From Achromobacter spanius (lineage in GTDB: Bacteria > Pseudomonadota > Gammaproteobacteria > Burkholderiales > Burkholderiaceae_B), in NCBI RefSeq assembly GCF_029637605.1, contig NZ_CP121261.1:3410001-3474000 (forward strand): 64,000 bases of DNA. Reading direction: 5' to 3'. The position numbers and the translations under genes are program-made. Of the stretch, positions 1-7,409 are shown one piece after another; within the stretch, counting starts at the first letter, position 1, and each line of letters begins with the position of its first letter. Under the pieces are notes generated by a model. That model made no database searches. It saw nothing but the letters and a program-made list of their open reading frames with translations, and was not told the DNA's origin.

Positions 1-1
1 C

Positions 2-763
2 CAATCCATTGAAGTGGGCGTGCCGCTGCTGGCCGCGCTGGTTGACGCCGGCAAGCCCCTGACGCTGCGCGACCTGGCGACGCGCGCCGGCATGACGTCC
101 GCCAAGGCGCACCCCTACCTGGTCAGCTTCATCCGCGTGGGACTGGTGCAACAGGACGCCACCACAGGCCAGTACGAACTGGGCCCCTTCGCCTTGCAGA
201 TGGGCCTGGTCAGCCTGCAACGCCTGGACCCGGTACGCATCGCCATGCCCGAGATCGCCCAGCTGCAATCCGAAATTGGCCACACGTTGGGCATCGCCGT
301 GCTGGGCTCGCATGGCCCCACCATGATTCACATGACCGAAGCCAGCTACCCGGTACACGTGAACATGCGCAAGGGCACAGTGATGTCCATGCTGCACACC
401 GCCACCGGTCTGGTGTTCGCGGCGTGGCTGCCGCCCAAGGTCAGCGAACACTACATCGCGCGCGAAGAGGGCGACACCGCCGTCATCGCCAGCGTGCCCC
501 CGCCGCGCAAGGCGTCGCGCGCCAATATCGACGCGCAACTGGCCGACATCCGCGTGCACGGCATGGCGCGCGCCCTGGGCAACCCGCTGCCGGGCGTGGA
601 CGCGCTGTCGGTGCCCGTGTTCGACAACACCGGCAACATCGTGCTGGCGCTGACCAGCCTGGGGCCGACGGGCTTGTTCGACGTGTCTTGGGACGGCACG
701 ATTGCCCGGCCGCTGCTGGCCTGCGCGCAGGAGATTTCGCGCAAGCTGGGGTATCGGGGCTAG
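2..763 (+). CDS. IclR-family transcriptional regulator (5' end cut by window)
   Basis: DNA-binding regulator, probably of the phosphonate-type transporter that follows. The open frame runs in from the window edge: the codons before the first possible GTG (position 14) still read QSIE, a usual IclR opening, so the true start lies upstream. A winged helix (LTLRDLATRAGMTSAKAHPY) is followed by the IclR effector domain, with family features such as the G-T-VMSMLHTATG stretch and the C-terminal VPVFD/ALTSLGP strands. It ends 168 bp before phnD in the same direction, and that gap carries inverted repeats that could be its operators. The effector is unknown. An IclR protein next to a Phn-type transporter is less usual than Pho-regulon control. 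Confidence 0.88.
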   Translation, partial: QSIEVGVPLLAALVDAGKPLTLRDLATRAGMTSAKAHPYLVSFIRVGLVQQDATTGQYELGPFALQMGLVSLQRLDPVRIAMPEIAQLQSEIGHTLGIAVLGSHGPTMIHMTEASYPVHVNMRKGTVMSMLHTATGLVFAAWLPPKVSEHYIAREEGDTAVIASVPPPRKASRANIDAQLADIRVHGMARALGNPLPGVDALSVPVFDNTGNIVLALTSLGPTGLFDVSWDGTIARPLLACAQEISRKLGYRG

Positions 764-790
764 CGGGAACTAGCGGCCAGCGGCTCCGTT

Positions 791-825
791 GTTCGAAAAT
801 AAACGAACACAAAACGAATAATTCG
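791..825. promoter_or_regulatory. Candidate operator pair upstream of phnD
   Basis: Two inverted repeats lie together: GTTCG-8 nt-CGAAC at 791-808 and the 11-nt palindrome CGAATAATTCG at 815-825. Both use the same TTCG/CGAA half-sites in an AT-rich patch of otherwise GC-rich DNA, between the IclR gene and phnD. A further TTTGAAT-9 nt-ATTCAAA repeat sits at 885-907, just before the phnD ribosome binding site. IclR proteins bind such short palindromes; assignment to this IclR is inference. Confidence 0.45.
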
Positions 826-931
826 AACAAATCACGAAAAAAAAGGCAGGGACTTTCCCAGGTGCGCGTTTTCCCTCTTGTGTGTTTGAATTCAGGAAAT
901 ATTCAAATTCATTCCCCTGAGGAGACAAACC

Positions 932-1930
932 ATGCACGCGATGCGTCTATTGCAAGCGGCCGCCCTGGCCGCCTTCGCCGTTGGCGGCTCTGCCGCCAAC
1001 GCCGCCGACACCTGCTCCAACCGCGGCGATCTGGACCAGATGTACTGCGACGCCAACAAGGATCTGGTGGCGGACACCCCCACTGACGCATCCAAGCTCA
1101 AGACCCCTTCCACCCTGGTGTTCACCTACACCCCCGTGGAAGACCCGGCGGTCTATGAAGACATCTTCAAGCCCTTCACCAAGCACCTGTCCGAATGCAC
1201 GGGCAAGCGCGTGGTGTTCTACCAAGTGCAAAGCAACGCCGCCGAAATCGAAGCCATGCGCTCGGGCCGCCTGCACGTGGGCGGCTTTTCCACCGGCCCC
1301 ACCGCGTTCGCCGTGAACATCGCCGGCGCCGTGCCCTTTGCCGTGAAGGGCTATGCCGACAGCTTCCAGGGCTACAACCTGATCGTCATCGTCAAGAAAG
1401 ACAGCCCGTACCAGAAGCTGTCCGACCTGAAGGGCAAGAAACTCGCGCACACCGCGCCGTCGTCGAACTCGGGCCATATGGCGCCCGTGGCCCTGTTCCC
1501 CAAGGAAGGCCTGACGCCGGACAAGGACTACAAGGTGATCTTCTCGGGCAAGCACGACCAGTCCGTCATGGGCGTGAACTCCGGCGACTACGACGCCGCC
1601 GCCGTGGCGTCCGACGTGTTCAAGCGCATGGTTGAGCGCGGCCAGGTCAAGGAAGCCGATTTCCGCATCATCTACACCAGCGAAAAATTCCCGACCTCGT
1701 CGTTCGCCTACGCGCATGACCTGGAGCCCAAGTTCCGCGACCAGATGTTGAAGTGCTTCTACGACTACCGCTTCCCCGCGGAAATGTCGAAGGCCTTCGA
1801 CGGCGCCGACCGTTTCTATCCGGTGACCTATCAGAAAGATTGGGCCATCGTCCGCCAAGTGGCTGAATCGGGCGGCGAAAGCTTCAACCGCGCCGCTTAC
1901 GACCGCGAATCCGCCAAGAGCAAGAAGTAA
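932..1930 (+). CDS. phnD: Phosphate/phosphite/phosphonate ABC transporter substrate-binding protein
   Basis: Periplasmic binding component that captures the substrate for the PhnC/PhnE transporter encoded directly downstream. A 24-residue signal peptide (start HAMRLLQ, cleavage after ANA) is followed by a PhnD/PtxB-type fold. Seen motifs include FTYTPVEDPAVYEDIF, a variant of the family's opening strand, and the ligand-contact loop APSSNSGHMAP. A GGAG ribosome binding site about 9 bp before the ATG at 932 supports that start; ATG 941 is an in-frame alternative. The length (332 aa) is normal. No C-P lyase, phosphite dehydrogenase or phosphonatase gene is in the window, so the real ligand (phosphonate, phosphite or another phospho-compound) is undecided. 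Confidence 0.9.
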   Translation: MHAMRLLQAAALAAFAVGGSAANAADTCSNRGDLDQMYCDANKDLVADTPTDASKLKTPSTLVFTYTPVEDPAVYEDIFKPFTKHLSECTGKRVVFYQVQSNAAEIEAMRSGRLHVGGFSTGPTAFAVNIAGAVPFAVKGYADSFQGYNLIVIVKKDSPYQKLSDLKGKKLAHTAPSSNSGHMAPVALFPKEGLTPDKDYKVIFSGKHDQSVMGVNSGDYDAAAVASDVFKRMVERGQVKEADFRIIYTSEKFPTSSFAYAHDLEPKFRDQMLKCFYDYRFPAEMSKAFDGADRFYPVTYQKDWAIVRQVAESGGESFNRAAYDRESAKSKK

Positions 1931-1936
1931 TCCAGC

Positions 1937-2707
1937 ATGACGACGTCGCTACGCATTTCCGGCCTGGTCAAGGAATACCGGGCCGGCCGGCCGGTTCTCA
2001 ATGGCATCAACCTTGAAATCGCCGGCCAAGGCCTGACCGCCATCATCGGCCCTTCCGGCACCGGCAAAAGCACGCTTCTGCGTTGCGTCAACCGGCTGAT
2101 TGAACCCACGCAGGGCGAGATCGTGCTGCAGTCCCAGGAAGGCAGCGTGGACCTGGCCCGCGTGCGTGGCGCGTCGCTGCGCCGCGCGCGCCGACGCATC
2201 GGCATGGTGTTCCAGGAATACAACCTGGTTGAACGCCTGACCGTCATGGAAAACCTGCTGACCGGCCGGCTGGGGTATACCTCGGCGTTCAAGGCCTGGA
2301 TGCGCCGCTTTGAGTCCGAAGATATCGAGCACGCCTACAAGCTGCTGGATACCGTCGGCCTGGCGGGCTTCGCGGACCAGCGCGCGGATGCACTGTCGGG
2401 CGGCCAGCGCCAGCGCGTGGGCATTGCCCGCGCCCTGATGCAGCGCCCCCAACTGCTGCTGGCCGACGAACCCACCTCGTCGCTGGACCCCAAGACCTCG
2501 GTGGAAATCATGGAGCTGCTGTCTGATCAGGGCAGCGCCACCGGCATTCCCGTCATCGTCAACATCCACGACGTGGATCTGGCTCGCCGCTACGCCACGC
2601 GTATCGTCGGCATGTCCGGCGGAGCCGTCGTCTACGACGGCGACGGCCAGGGCCTGGACGCCACCATGCTCAAGACCATCTACGGAGGCGAGTCTTGGCT
2701 GGAATGA
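1937..2707 (+). CDS. phnC: Phosphonate ABC transporter ATP-binding protein
   Basis: Cytoplasmic ATPase that powers uptake through the two PhnE permeases. Walker [10 protein letters not shown] lies at residues 38-46, the Q-loop [13 protein letters not shown] near 91-103, the ABC signature LSGGQ at 153-157 and Walker B LLLADE at 173-178, followed by the D-loop SSLDP. The family-typical [14 protein letters not shown] segment of PhnC is present at 108-121. The gene starts 6 bp after phnD and overlaps phnE, so the set is one operon. The length (256 aa) is usual. Confidence 0.95.
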   Translation: MTTSLRISGLVKEYRAGRPVLNGINLEIAGQGLTAIIGPSGTGKSTLLRCVNRLIEPTQGEIVLQSQEGSVDLARVRGASLRRARRRIGMVFQEYNLVERLTVMENLLTGRLGYTSAFKAWMRRFESEDIEHAYKLLDTVGLAGFADQRADALSGGQRQRVGIARALMQRPQLLLADEPTSSLDPKTSVEIMELLSDQGSATGIPVIVNIHDVDLARRYATRIVGMSGGAVVYDGDGQGLDATMLKTIYGGESWLE

Positions 2708-3588
2708 CCCCCCTTCAGGGCAAGCGCCCCTTTGCCATGTCCGGGCGCGCCAAGGCGGGCCTGGTGTTGCTGCTGATCTACACCGTCTACGCGGCCGCGC
2801 AACTGGATTTCAGTTGGGCGCGCTTTGAAAGCGGCATGGGACACGCCTCGACGTTTCTGGCGCGCATGTTTCCGCCCAATTTCGAAAAGCCCGACACCTT
2901 GTGGAAGGGCATCGCCGAAAGCCTGGAAATCGCCGTGCTGGCCTCGGTGCTGGGTATTTTGTTTGCGCTGCCCGTGGGGCTTCTGGGCGCACGCAACATG
3001 ATGCCCGCCTGGGTGTCGTGGCCCGCGCGTTCGCTGGTGGCTTTGTGCCGCGCACTGCACCCGGTCATCGTCGCCATCCTGTTCGTCAAGGCCGTGGGCT
3101 TTGGCGCGCTGGCGGGCATTCTGGCGCTGACGGTGGCGTCCATCGGCTTCATCGGCAAGCTGTTCACCGAAGCCATCGAAGAGATCTCGTTGAAGCAGGT
3201 GGAAGCCGTGCGCGCCAGCGGTGCGTCGTTCGCCAACGTGATCATCTTCGGCGTGCTGCCGCAGGTGTTCGCGCGCTTCATCGGCTTTGCCACTTACCAG
3301 TTCGACTCCAACCTGCGTAACTCCACCATGGTGGGGATCGTGGGCGCGGGCGGGGTGGGCGGCACGCTGTTCTCGGCCTTCCAGCGCTTTGACTACGACT
3401 TCGTCAGCGCCATCTTGCTGACCCTGATCGCCATCATCATGCTGGGTGAGATCATCGCGGGCTTCGTGCGCGCCGTGTTCCTGGACAACCTGGGCTTTGA
3501 CCGCATCCTGCAAGGCCGCTTTGCCGGCGCGCGCGGCATCGGTTCCGGCAAGCCGCCGGTGGCCCGCAAGGCGGAGGTGGAAGAATGA
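2695..3588 (+). CDS. phnE: Phosphonate ABC transporter permease, first PhnE
   Basis: Inner-membrane permease with about six hydrophobic segments and the EAA-type coupling loop near [17 protein letters not shown]. Two starts compete. TTG 2695 sits 6 bp after a clear GGAGG (2684-2688), inside the end of phnC. ATG 2704 overlaps the phnC stop as ATGA but has no well-placed ribosome site. I chose TTG on the ribosome-site evidence; the difference is three residues. It pairs with the second PhnE downstream, with which it shares the [13 protein letters not shown] / GFVGKLVGEAIEE block, and the two would form a heterodimeric channel. Confidence 0.92.
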   Translation: MAGMTPLQGKRPFAMSGRAKAGLVLLLIYTVYAAAQLDFSWARFESGMGHASTFLARMFPPNFEKPDTLWKGIAESLEIAVLASVLGILFALPVGLLGARNMMPAWVSWPARSLVALCRALHPVIVAILFVKAVGFGALAGILALTVASIGFIGKLFTEAIEEISLKQVEAVRASGASFANVIIFGVLPQVFARFIGFATYQFDSNLRNSTMVGIVGAGGVGGTLFSAFQRFDYDFVSAILLTLIAIIMLGEIIAGFVRAVFLDNLGFDRILQGRFAGARGIGSGKPPVARKAEVEE

Positions 3589-4409
3589 ACGCCCACGCCT
3601 CTACCCTGAATCCGGCGGGCACGCCGCGCGTGTGGCAGCGTTACAGCATGGGGCAGCGGCTGCTGCGCTTTGCGCTGTACCTGCTGGTGGTCGCGGCCAT
3701 TGTCCAGGCCATCCGTGGCGTGGAAGTCATACCGGAATTCCTGTATGACGCCCCCGAGCAAATGGCCGACCTGTTCCGCCGCATGTGGCCGATCGACTGG
3801 GCCTACTACCCGGATGGCGTGCACGCGGCGCTGATCGAAACGCTGCACATCGCCACGCTGGGCACCATCCTGTCCGTCTTCATGGCGGTGCCGGTGGGCT
3901 TGCTGGCGGCCAACAACCTGACGCCCAGCAAAACCATCAACATGCTGGCGCGCTTGATCCTGGTGTCCAGCCGCTCGGTCAATTCGCTGGTGTGGGCGCT
4001 GCTGTTCATCGCCATCTTCGGGCCCGGCGCGTTGGCGGGCACGCTGGCGATTGCGTTCCGCTCCATCGGTTTTGTCGGCAAGCTGGTGGGCGAAGCCATC
4101 GAGGAAGCGCAACGCGGGCCGATCGAAGCCGTTACCGCCACGGGCGCCAGCAAAGGCGCGGTGCTGTGGTATGCCTACTGGCCGCAGATCCGCCCGGCGT
4201 TCTGGTCCATCGTGCTGCTGCGCTGGGACATCAACGTGCGCGAATCCGCCGTGCTGGGCCTGGTGGGCGCGGGCGGCATCGGCATGGCGCTGGACACCGC
4301 GCTGAACCTGTTCCAGTGGGATCGCGTGGCCTTGGTGCTGGCCGCCATCTTCGTGGTGGTTGTGTTGGCCGAAATCATCATCACGCAGGCGCGCAAACGG
4401 ATTCTGTAG
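3585..4409 (+). CDS. phnE: Phosphonate ABC transporter permease, second PhnE
   Basis: Second permease of the phn transporter, overlapping the first by ATGA (start 3585, upstream stop 3586-3588). Six or so membrane spans; conserved RSIGFVGKLVGEAIEE and the coupling-loop region GASKGAVLWYAYWPQIRP. The C-terminal half (GLVGAGGIGMALDTALNLFQWDRVA) matches the PhnE signature. This is the last gene of the operon; a strong intrinsic terminator begins 75 bp after its stop. Confidence 0.92.
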   Translation: MNAHASTLNPAGTPRVWQRYSMGQRLLRFALYLLVVAAIVQAIRGVEVIPEFLYDAPEQMADLFRRMWPIDWAYYPDGVHAALIETLHIATLGTILSVFMAVPVGLLAANNLTPSKTINMLARLILVSSRSVNSLVWALLFIAIFGPGALAGTLAIAFRSIGFVGKLVGEAIEEAQRGPIEAVTATGASKGAVLWYAYWPQIRPAFWSIVLLRWDINVRESAVLGLVGAGGIGMALDTALNLFQWDRVALVLAAIFVVVVLAEIIITQARKRIL

Positions 4410-4483
4410 TCGCGGTCCGTCGTTGCGGCCTGTAGTTGAGTTCTATTTACGCTTGTCGGTTTCCCCTGACCAGCGCTCCTTGG

Positions 4484-4517
4484 CGCCGCCCTTGAAAAAG
4501 GGCGGCGTTTTTTCTTT
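4484..4517 (+). terminator. Rho-independent terminator of the phn operon
   Basis: A perfect 10-bp stem (4484-4493 with 4498-4507, mostly G-C) closes a GAAA tetraloop and is followed directly by six T residues (4508-4513) and a second T-run. It lies 75 bp after the second phnE and is the clearest intrinsic terminator in the window. Confidence 0.93.
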
Positions 4518-4647
4518 TGCTGCGCTGCCAGCTTGTTTCGCGCAACAAATGGCGTCTATGCTCGATATGACCAAAATATGAACGGTCATCAAATCCCGCC
4601 CCTTACTTGATTAAGATCTCGGCTTTTGCCGTCGGACACCCACCGCC

Positions 4648-6306
4648 ATGTCGGAACAGGAATTGAAACTGCACGTGCCCGCCGCTACGCGTCAGGCCGT
4701 GCTGAAGGAAGTCAAGCAACGCGAAGCCACGCGCATCCGCTTGCATGCCATGTATTTCGATACGCCCGAGCGCGAGCTGGCGCGTGCGCGCATCGCCATC
4801 CGCTTGCGCCAGGAAGGCAAGGATTGGGTGCAGACGCTGAAGATGCCCGGCATCAACGCCATCACCCGCATCGAACTGAACCACCCTCGCCCCGGCCCCG
4901 TGCTGGACCTGTCGGTGTATGCCGGCACCGAAGTCGAAGCGGCGCTGAGCGCCATCAAGGGCGAACTGGGCCTGCGCTACGAAACCGACGTGCTGCGCCA
5001 ACTGCGCAAAGTGCGCACGCGCTACGGCACGGTTGAACTGGCTTATGACACCGGCATCCTGCGCGCGGGCGCGCTGGAACTGCCCATTTCGGAACTGGAA
5101 TTTGAACTGGTGTCGGGCCGCCCCGCCGCCATCTTTGCCGTGGCGCGCGGCTGGCAGCAGCGGCACAGCCTGGTGCTGGACCCGCGCAGCAAGTCTGAAC
5201 GCGGTGATGCGCTGGCGCAGTTGGCGCAACGGCTTGCCGAGGAAGACGCCAAGGCGGGCGATGACCTGGAAGCGCGCCGCGCCCAAGCCATTGCCCAGTT
5301 CTGGGCGCCTCGCGGCGCGGCCTCGGTCAAGCTACGCGAAGACATGACGGCGCCGCAGGCCTTGGGTCGCATCGCCGCCGAATGTTTGGACCAGATCGCG
5401 CGCAACGCCGCGGTGCTGGCTGAAGTGGACACCGAAGGTGTGTACCGCGCGGGCAATTCCGAACATGTGCACCAGTTGCGCGTAGGCGTACGCCGGCTGC
5501 GTTCGGCGTGGAAGCTGTTCGAAGGCTGGGTCGCGCCGCTGCCCGACGCGCTGTTGCAAGGGGTGCGCACGCACTTCGCCGCCTTCGGCGCCAATCGCGA
5601 CCAGGACGTGCTGAACGAAACCGTGGCGCCCGCCCTGCTGCGCGCCGGCATGCCCGTCATCCCGATGGAAGCCGCGCCGCCTGAACAGGACGCGCAAACG
5701 ATCGCCGGCGGCAAGGCCTTCCAGGCGTGGTTGCTGGACCTGCTGGAATGGAGCCTGGACGTGCCGCCCGCGCTGCCGTCCGACGGGGCGCAAAGCATCG
5801 CCAACGGCACGCCCAGCGACACCGCCCCCGAACCCGCCATCCGGCTGGAAGGCGGCTTGTCGGTGTCCAGCGTGAAGCCCACCATCATTCCGATGCTGGC
5901 GCCCGAGCCGGATCCGCACCGCTTGCGCAAGCAACTGGCGCGCCGCCTGCACCGCTGGCATAGCAAAGTGGCCGACCAGGGCACACAGTTCGCCAAGCTG
6001 GACATTCCCACCCGCCACGAATTGCGCAAGCGCGGCAAAAGACTGCGCTACAGCCTGGCGTTTGCCGAATCGCTGCTGCCCACCGCCAAGCTGCGCGGCT
6101 ATCGCAAGCTGTTGTCCAAGGTGCAGGACGTGCTGGGCGAAATCAACGACCTGGCCGTCGCCAAGGACTACTACGAATCGTGTACCGCCACGCATCCACA
6201 AGCCTGGTTTGCGCTGGGCTGGATCAGCGCCCGCCTGGAGGAATTGGCGGTGGACGCGCAAAAGGCGTTCGACGCGCTGGCACAAAGCAAACCTTTCTGG
6301 CGGTGA
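4648..6306 (+). CDS. CYTH-CHAD domain protein (triphosphate tunnel metalloenzyme family)
   Basis: N-terminal CYTH domain with the diagnostic ExExK motif at E3-E5-K7 (EQELKL), then basic and acidic tunnel strands (RIAIRLRQEGKDWVQTLK, RYGTVELAYDTG). Such domains hydrolyse inorganic triphosphate, as in E. coli YgiF. The C-terminal CHAD domain is helical and rich in conserved His/Arg/Lys: HQLRVGVRRLRSAWKLF from about residue 275 and HELRKRGKRLRYSLAF near 458; CHAD domains bind polyphosphate. A Pro/Ala-rich insert of about 60 residues (roughly 365-425) splits the CHAD domain. The gene is monocistronic, after the phn terminator and before the repeat array. Polyphosphate or triphosphate metabolism is the likely role; in vivo function is inference. 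Confidence 0.88.
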   Translation: MSEQELKLHVPAATRQAVLKEVKQREATRIRLHAMYFDTPERELARARIAIRLRQEGKDWVQTLKMPGINAITRIELNHPRPGPVLDLSVYAGTEVEAALSAIKGELGLRYETDVLRQLRKVRTRYGTVELAYDTGILRAGALELPISELEFELVSGRPAAIFAVARGWQQRHSLVLDPRSKSERGDALAQLAQRLAEEDAKAGDDLEARRAQAIAQFWAPRGAASVKLREDMTAPQALGRIAAECLDQIARNAAVLAEVDTEGVYRAGNSEHVHQLRVGVRRLRSAWKLFEGWVAPLPDALLQGVRTHFAAFGANRDQDVLNETVAPALLRAGMPVIPMEAAPPEQDAQTIAGGKAFQAWLLDLLEWSLDVPPALPSDGAQSIANGTPSDTAPEPAIRLEGGLSVSSVKPTIIPMLAPEPDPHRLRKQLARRLHRWHSKVADQGTQFAKLDIPTRHELRKRGKRLRYSLAFAESLLPTAKLRGYRKLLSKVQDVLGEINDLAVAKDYYESCTATHPQAWFALGWISARLEELAVDAQKAFDALAQSKPFWR

Positions 6307-6342
6307 ACGTGGTTGCCCCATATTCACGACGGACCATAACTT

Positions 6343-6508
6343 CGTAGGATGGGTGAAGCGCGCAGGGACGGCGGCAAGATCGCAGAGGCACCATCGCGCG
6401 TAACCCATCTGGCGGCGGCCCGGTTTATATCCACCGGCGGCTGATGGGTTGCGCGCGTTCGTCTATTGCGCTTTTCTGAAGGGCTTCTCGCGCTTCACCC
6501 ATCCTACG
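6343..6508. repeat. BIME-like palindromic repeat, tandem copy 1 of 3
   Basis: A 166-bp element with perfect 20-bp terminal inverted repeats (CGTAGGATGGGTGAAGCGCG and its complement). An inner pair, CGCGTAACCCATC and GATGGGTTGCGCG, makes each half a hairpin, so the whole is two REP-type units head to head with GTAG at each outer end. The GTAG head and GATGGGT...ACCCATC stem are the hallmark of REPs mobilised by RAYT (TnpA-REP) transposases. No RAYT gene is in the window. Confidence 0.85.
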
Positions 6509-6524
6509 AACTCGGAGACCACAT

Positions 6525-6690
6525 CGTAGGATGGGTGCAGCGCGTGCGGACGGCAGCCAGGTCGCTGACGCCACTTCGCGCGTAACCCATCTTGCGGCGA
6601 TCCGGTTTATCTCCACTGGCGGCTGATGGGTTGCGCGCGTTCGTCTATTGCGCTTTTCTGAAGGGCTTCTCGCGCTTCACCCATCCTACG
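6525..6690. repeat. BIME-like palindromic repeat, tandem copy 2 of 3
   Basis: Second 166-bp unit, starting exactly 182 bp after the first and separated by a 16-bp spacer (6509-6524). Almost identical to copy 3 and clearly related to copy 1. The left end reads GGTGCAGCGCG rather than GGTGAAGCGCG, so this copy's terminal repeat has one mismatch. Confidence 0.85.
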
Positions 6691-6706
6691 AACTCGGCGC
6701 CCACAT

Positions 6707-6872
6707 CGTAGGATGGGTGCAGCGCGTGCGGACGGCAGCCAGGTCGCTGACGCCACTTCGCGCGTAACCCATCTGGCGGCGGCCCGGTTTATATCCACCG
6801 GCGGCTGATGGGTTGCGCGCGTTCGTCTATTGCGCTTTTCTGAAGGGCTTCTCGCGCTTCACCCATCCTACG
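6707..6872. repeat. BIME-like palindromic repeat, tandem copy 3 of 3
   Basis: Third unit, again 182 bp on, with the 16-bp spacer at 6691-6706. The array (6343-6872) fills most of the gap between the CYTH-CHAD gene and the phospholipase region and encodes no credible protein. The 273 bp after it (6873-7145) shows nothing I can name beyond ordinary leader sequence for the lipoprotein gene. Confidence 0.85.
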
Positions 6873-7145
6873 TCCCCTGCTACCCCATTTTCGCGACAGG
6901 CCGCGTTGCGGCTTGCACCTGGAAACGCATCTCGCAAGGCGTTTCAAAAAAAGGGCCATAGTCAGCAACGGGTCAGCTTCCGGTCAATTGTTCGACATCC
7001 GCGGCGTCAATACTGGGTTGCTGTCGCCCCGCCATCACATCATGCGTTGGGCGCATTCGTGGCCCGCTGCATACGCCCGACATTCGTCCTTGTGACGGCA
7101 AGACGGCCCCTGGCGGGCCGTCAGCCCACCCTCAATGACCGAACC

Positions 7146-7337
7146 ATGAAAAACCCATCCTGCTTGCCCGCCTATGCAAGACGAGGCCTGGCGGCCCTAT
7201 GCGCCTTGTCGCTGGTGTTCGCGCTGTCCGCCTGTGGTGGCGACGACGATGACGACGTTGACGATCCGGCGCCCAACCCGCCCGCGACGACGCCCACGAC
7301 ACCACCCGCCGCATGTGCCGTGCATTGCGCCCCTTGA
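7146..7337 (+). CDS. Small acidic lipoprotein, hypothetical
   Basis: A 63-residue protein. Residues 1-29 form a lipoprotein signal peptide (basic MKNPSCLPAYARR, then a hydrophobic core) ending in the lipobox LSAC with C30 as the lipidation site. The mature part is only 34 residues: GG, a run of Asp with one Val, then a Pro/Thr-rich stretch and two Cys near the end. The ATG at 7146 opens the signal peptide, which fixes the start; an in-frame extension upstream has no such logic. It precedes phospholipase C by 72 bp in the same direction and may be co-transcribed. I do not recognise a family; an assembly or immunity-like partner of the phospholipase is only a guess. Confidence 0.6.
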   Translation: MKNPSCLPAYARRGLAALCALSLVFALSACGGDDDDDVDDPAPNPPATTPTTPPAACAVHCAP

Positions 7338-7360
7338 GTCTCTTGAGTCTCTTGAGTCGC
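7334..7360 (+). repeat. 9-bp tandem repeat over a stop codon
   Basis: Three copies of TTGAGTCTC (the third ends CGC) run without gaps from 7334 and begin a fourth (TTGA). The lipoprotein stop codon TGA (7335-7337) is part of the first copy. Copy-number change in 9-bp steps would not alter the protein but would change the spacing to phospholipase C. Confidence 0.8.
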
Positions 7361-7409
7361 TTGAACCGTTTCTGCACACTTCACATCGATCACCAGGACA
7401 GGCAAGCCA

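Noticed and set aside
6343-6872. CRISPR array
   Set aside because: The repeats are 166 bp, palindromic, with constant 16-bp spacers; CRISPR repeats are short and their spacers unique. No cas genes are present.
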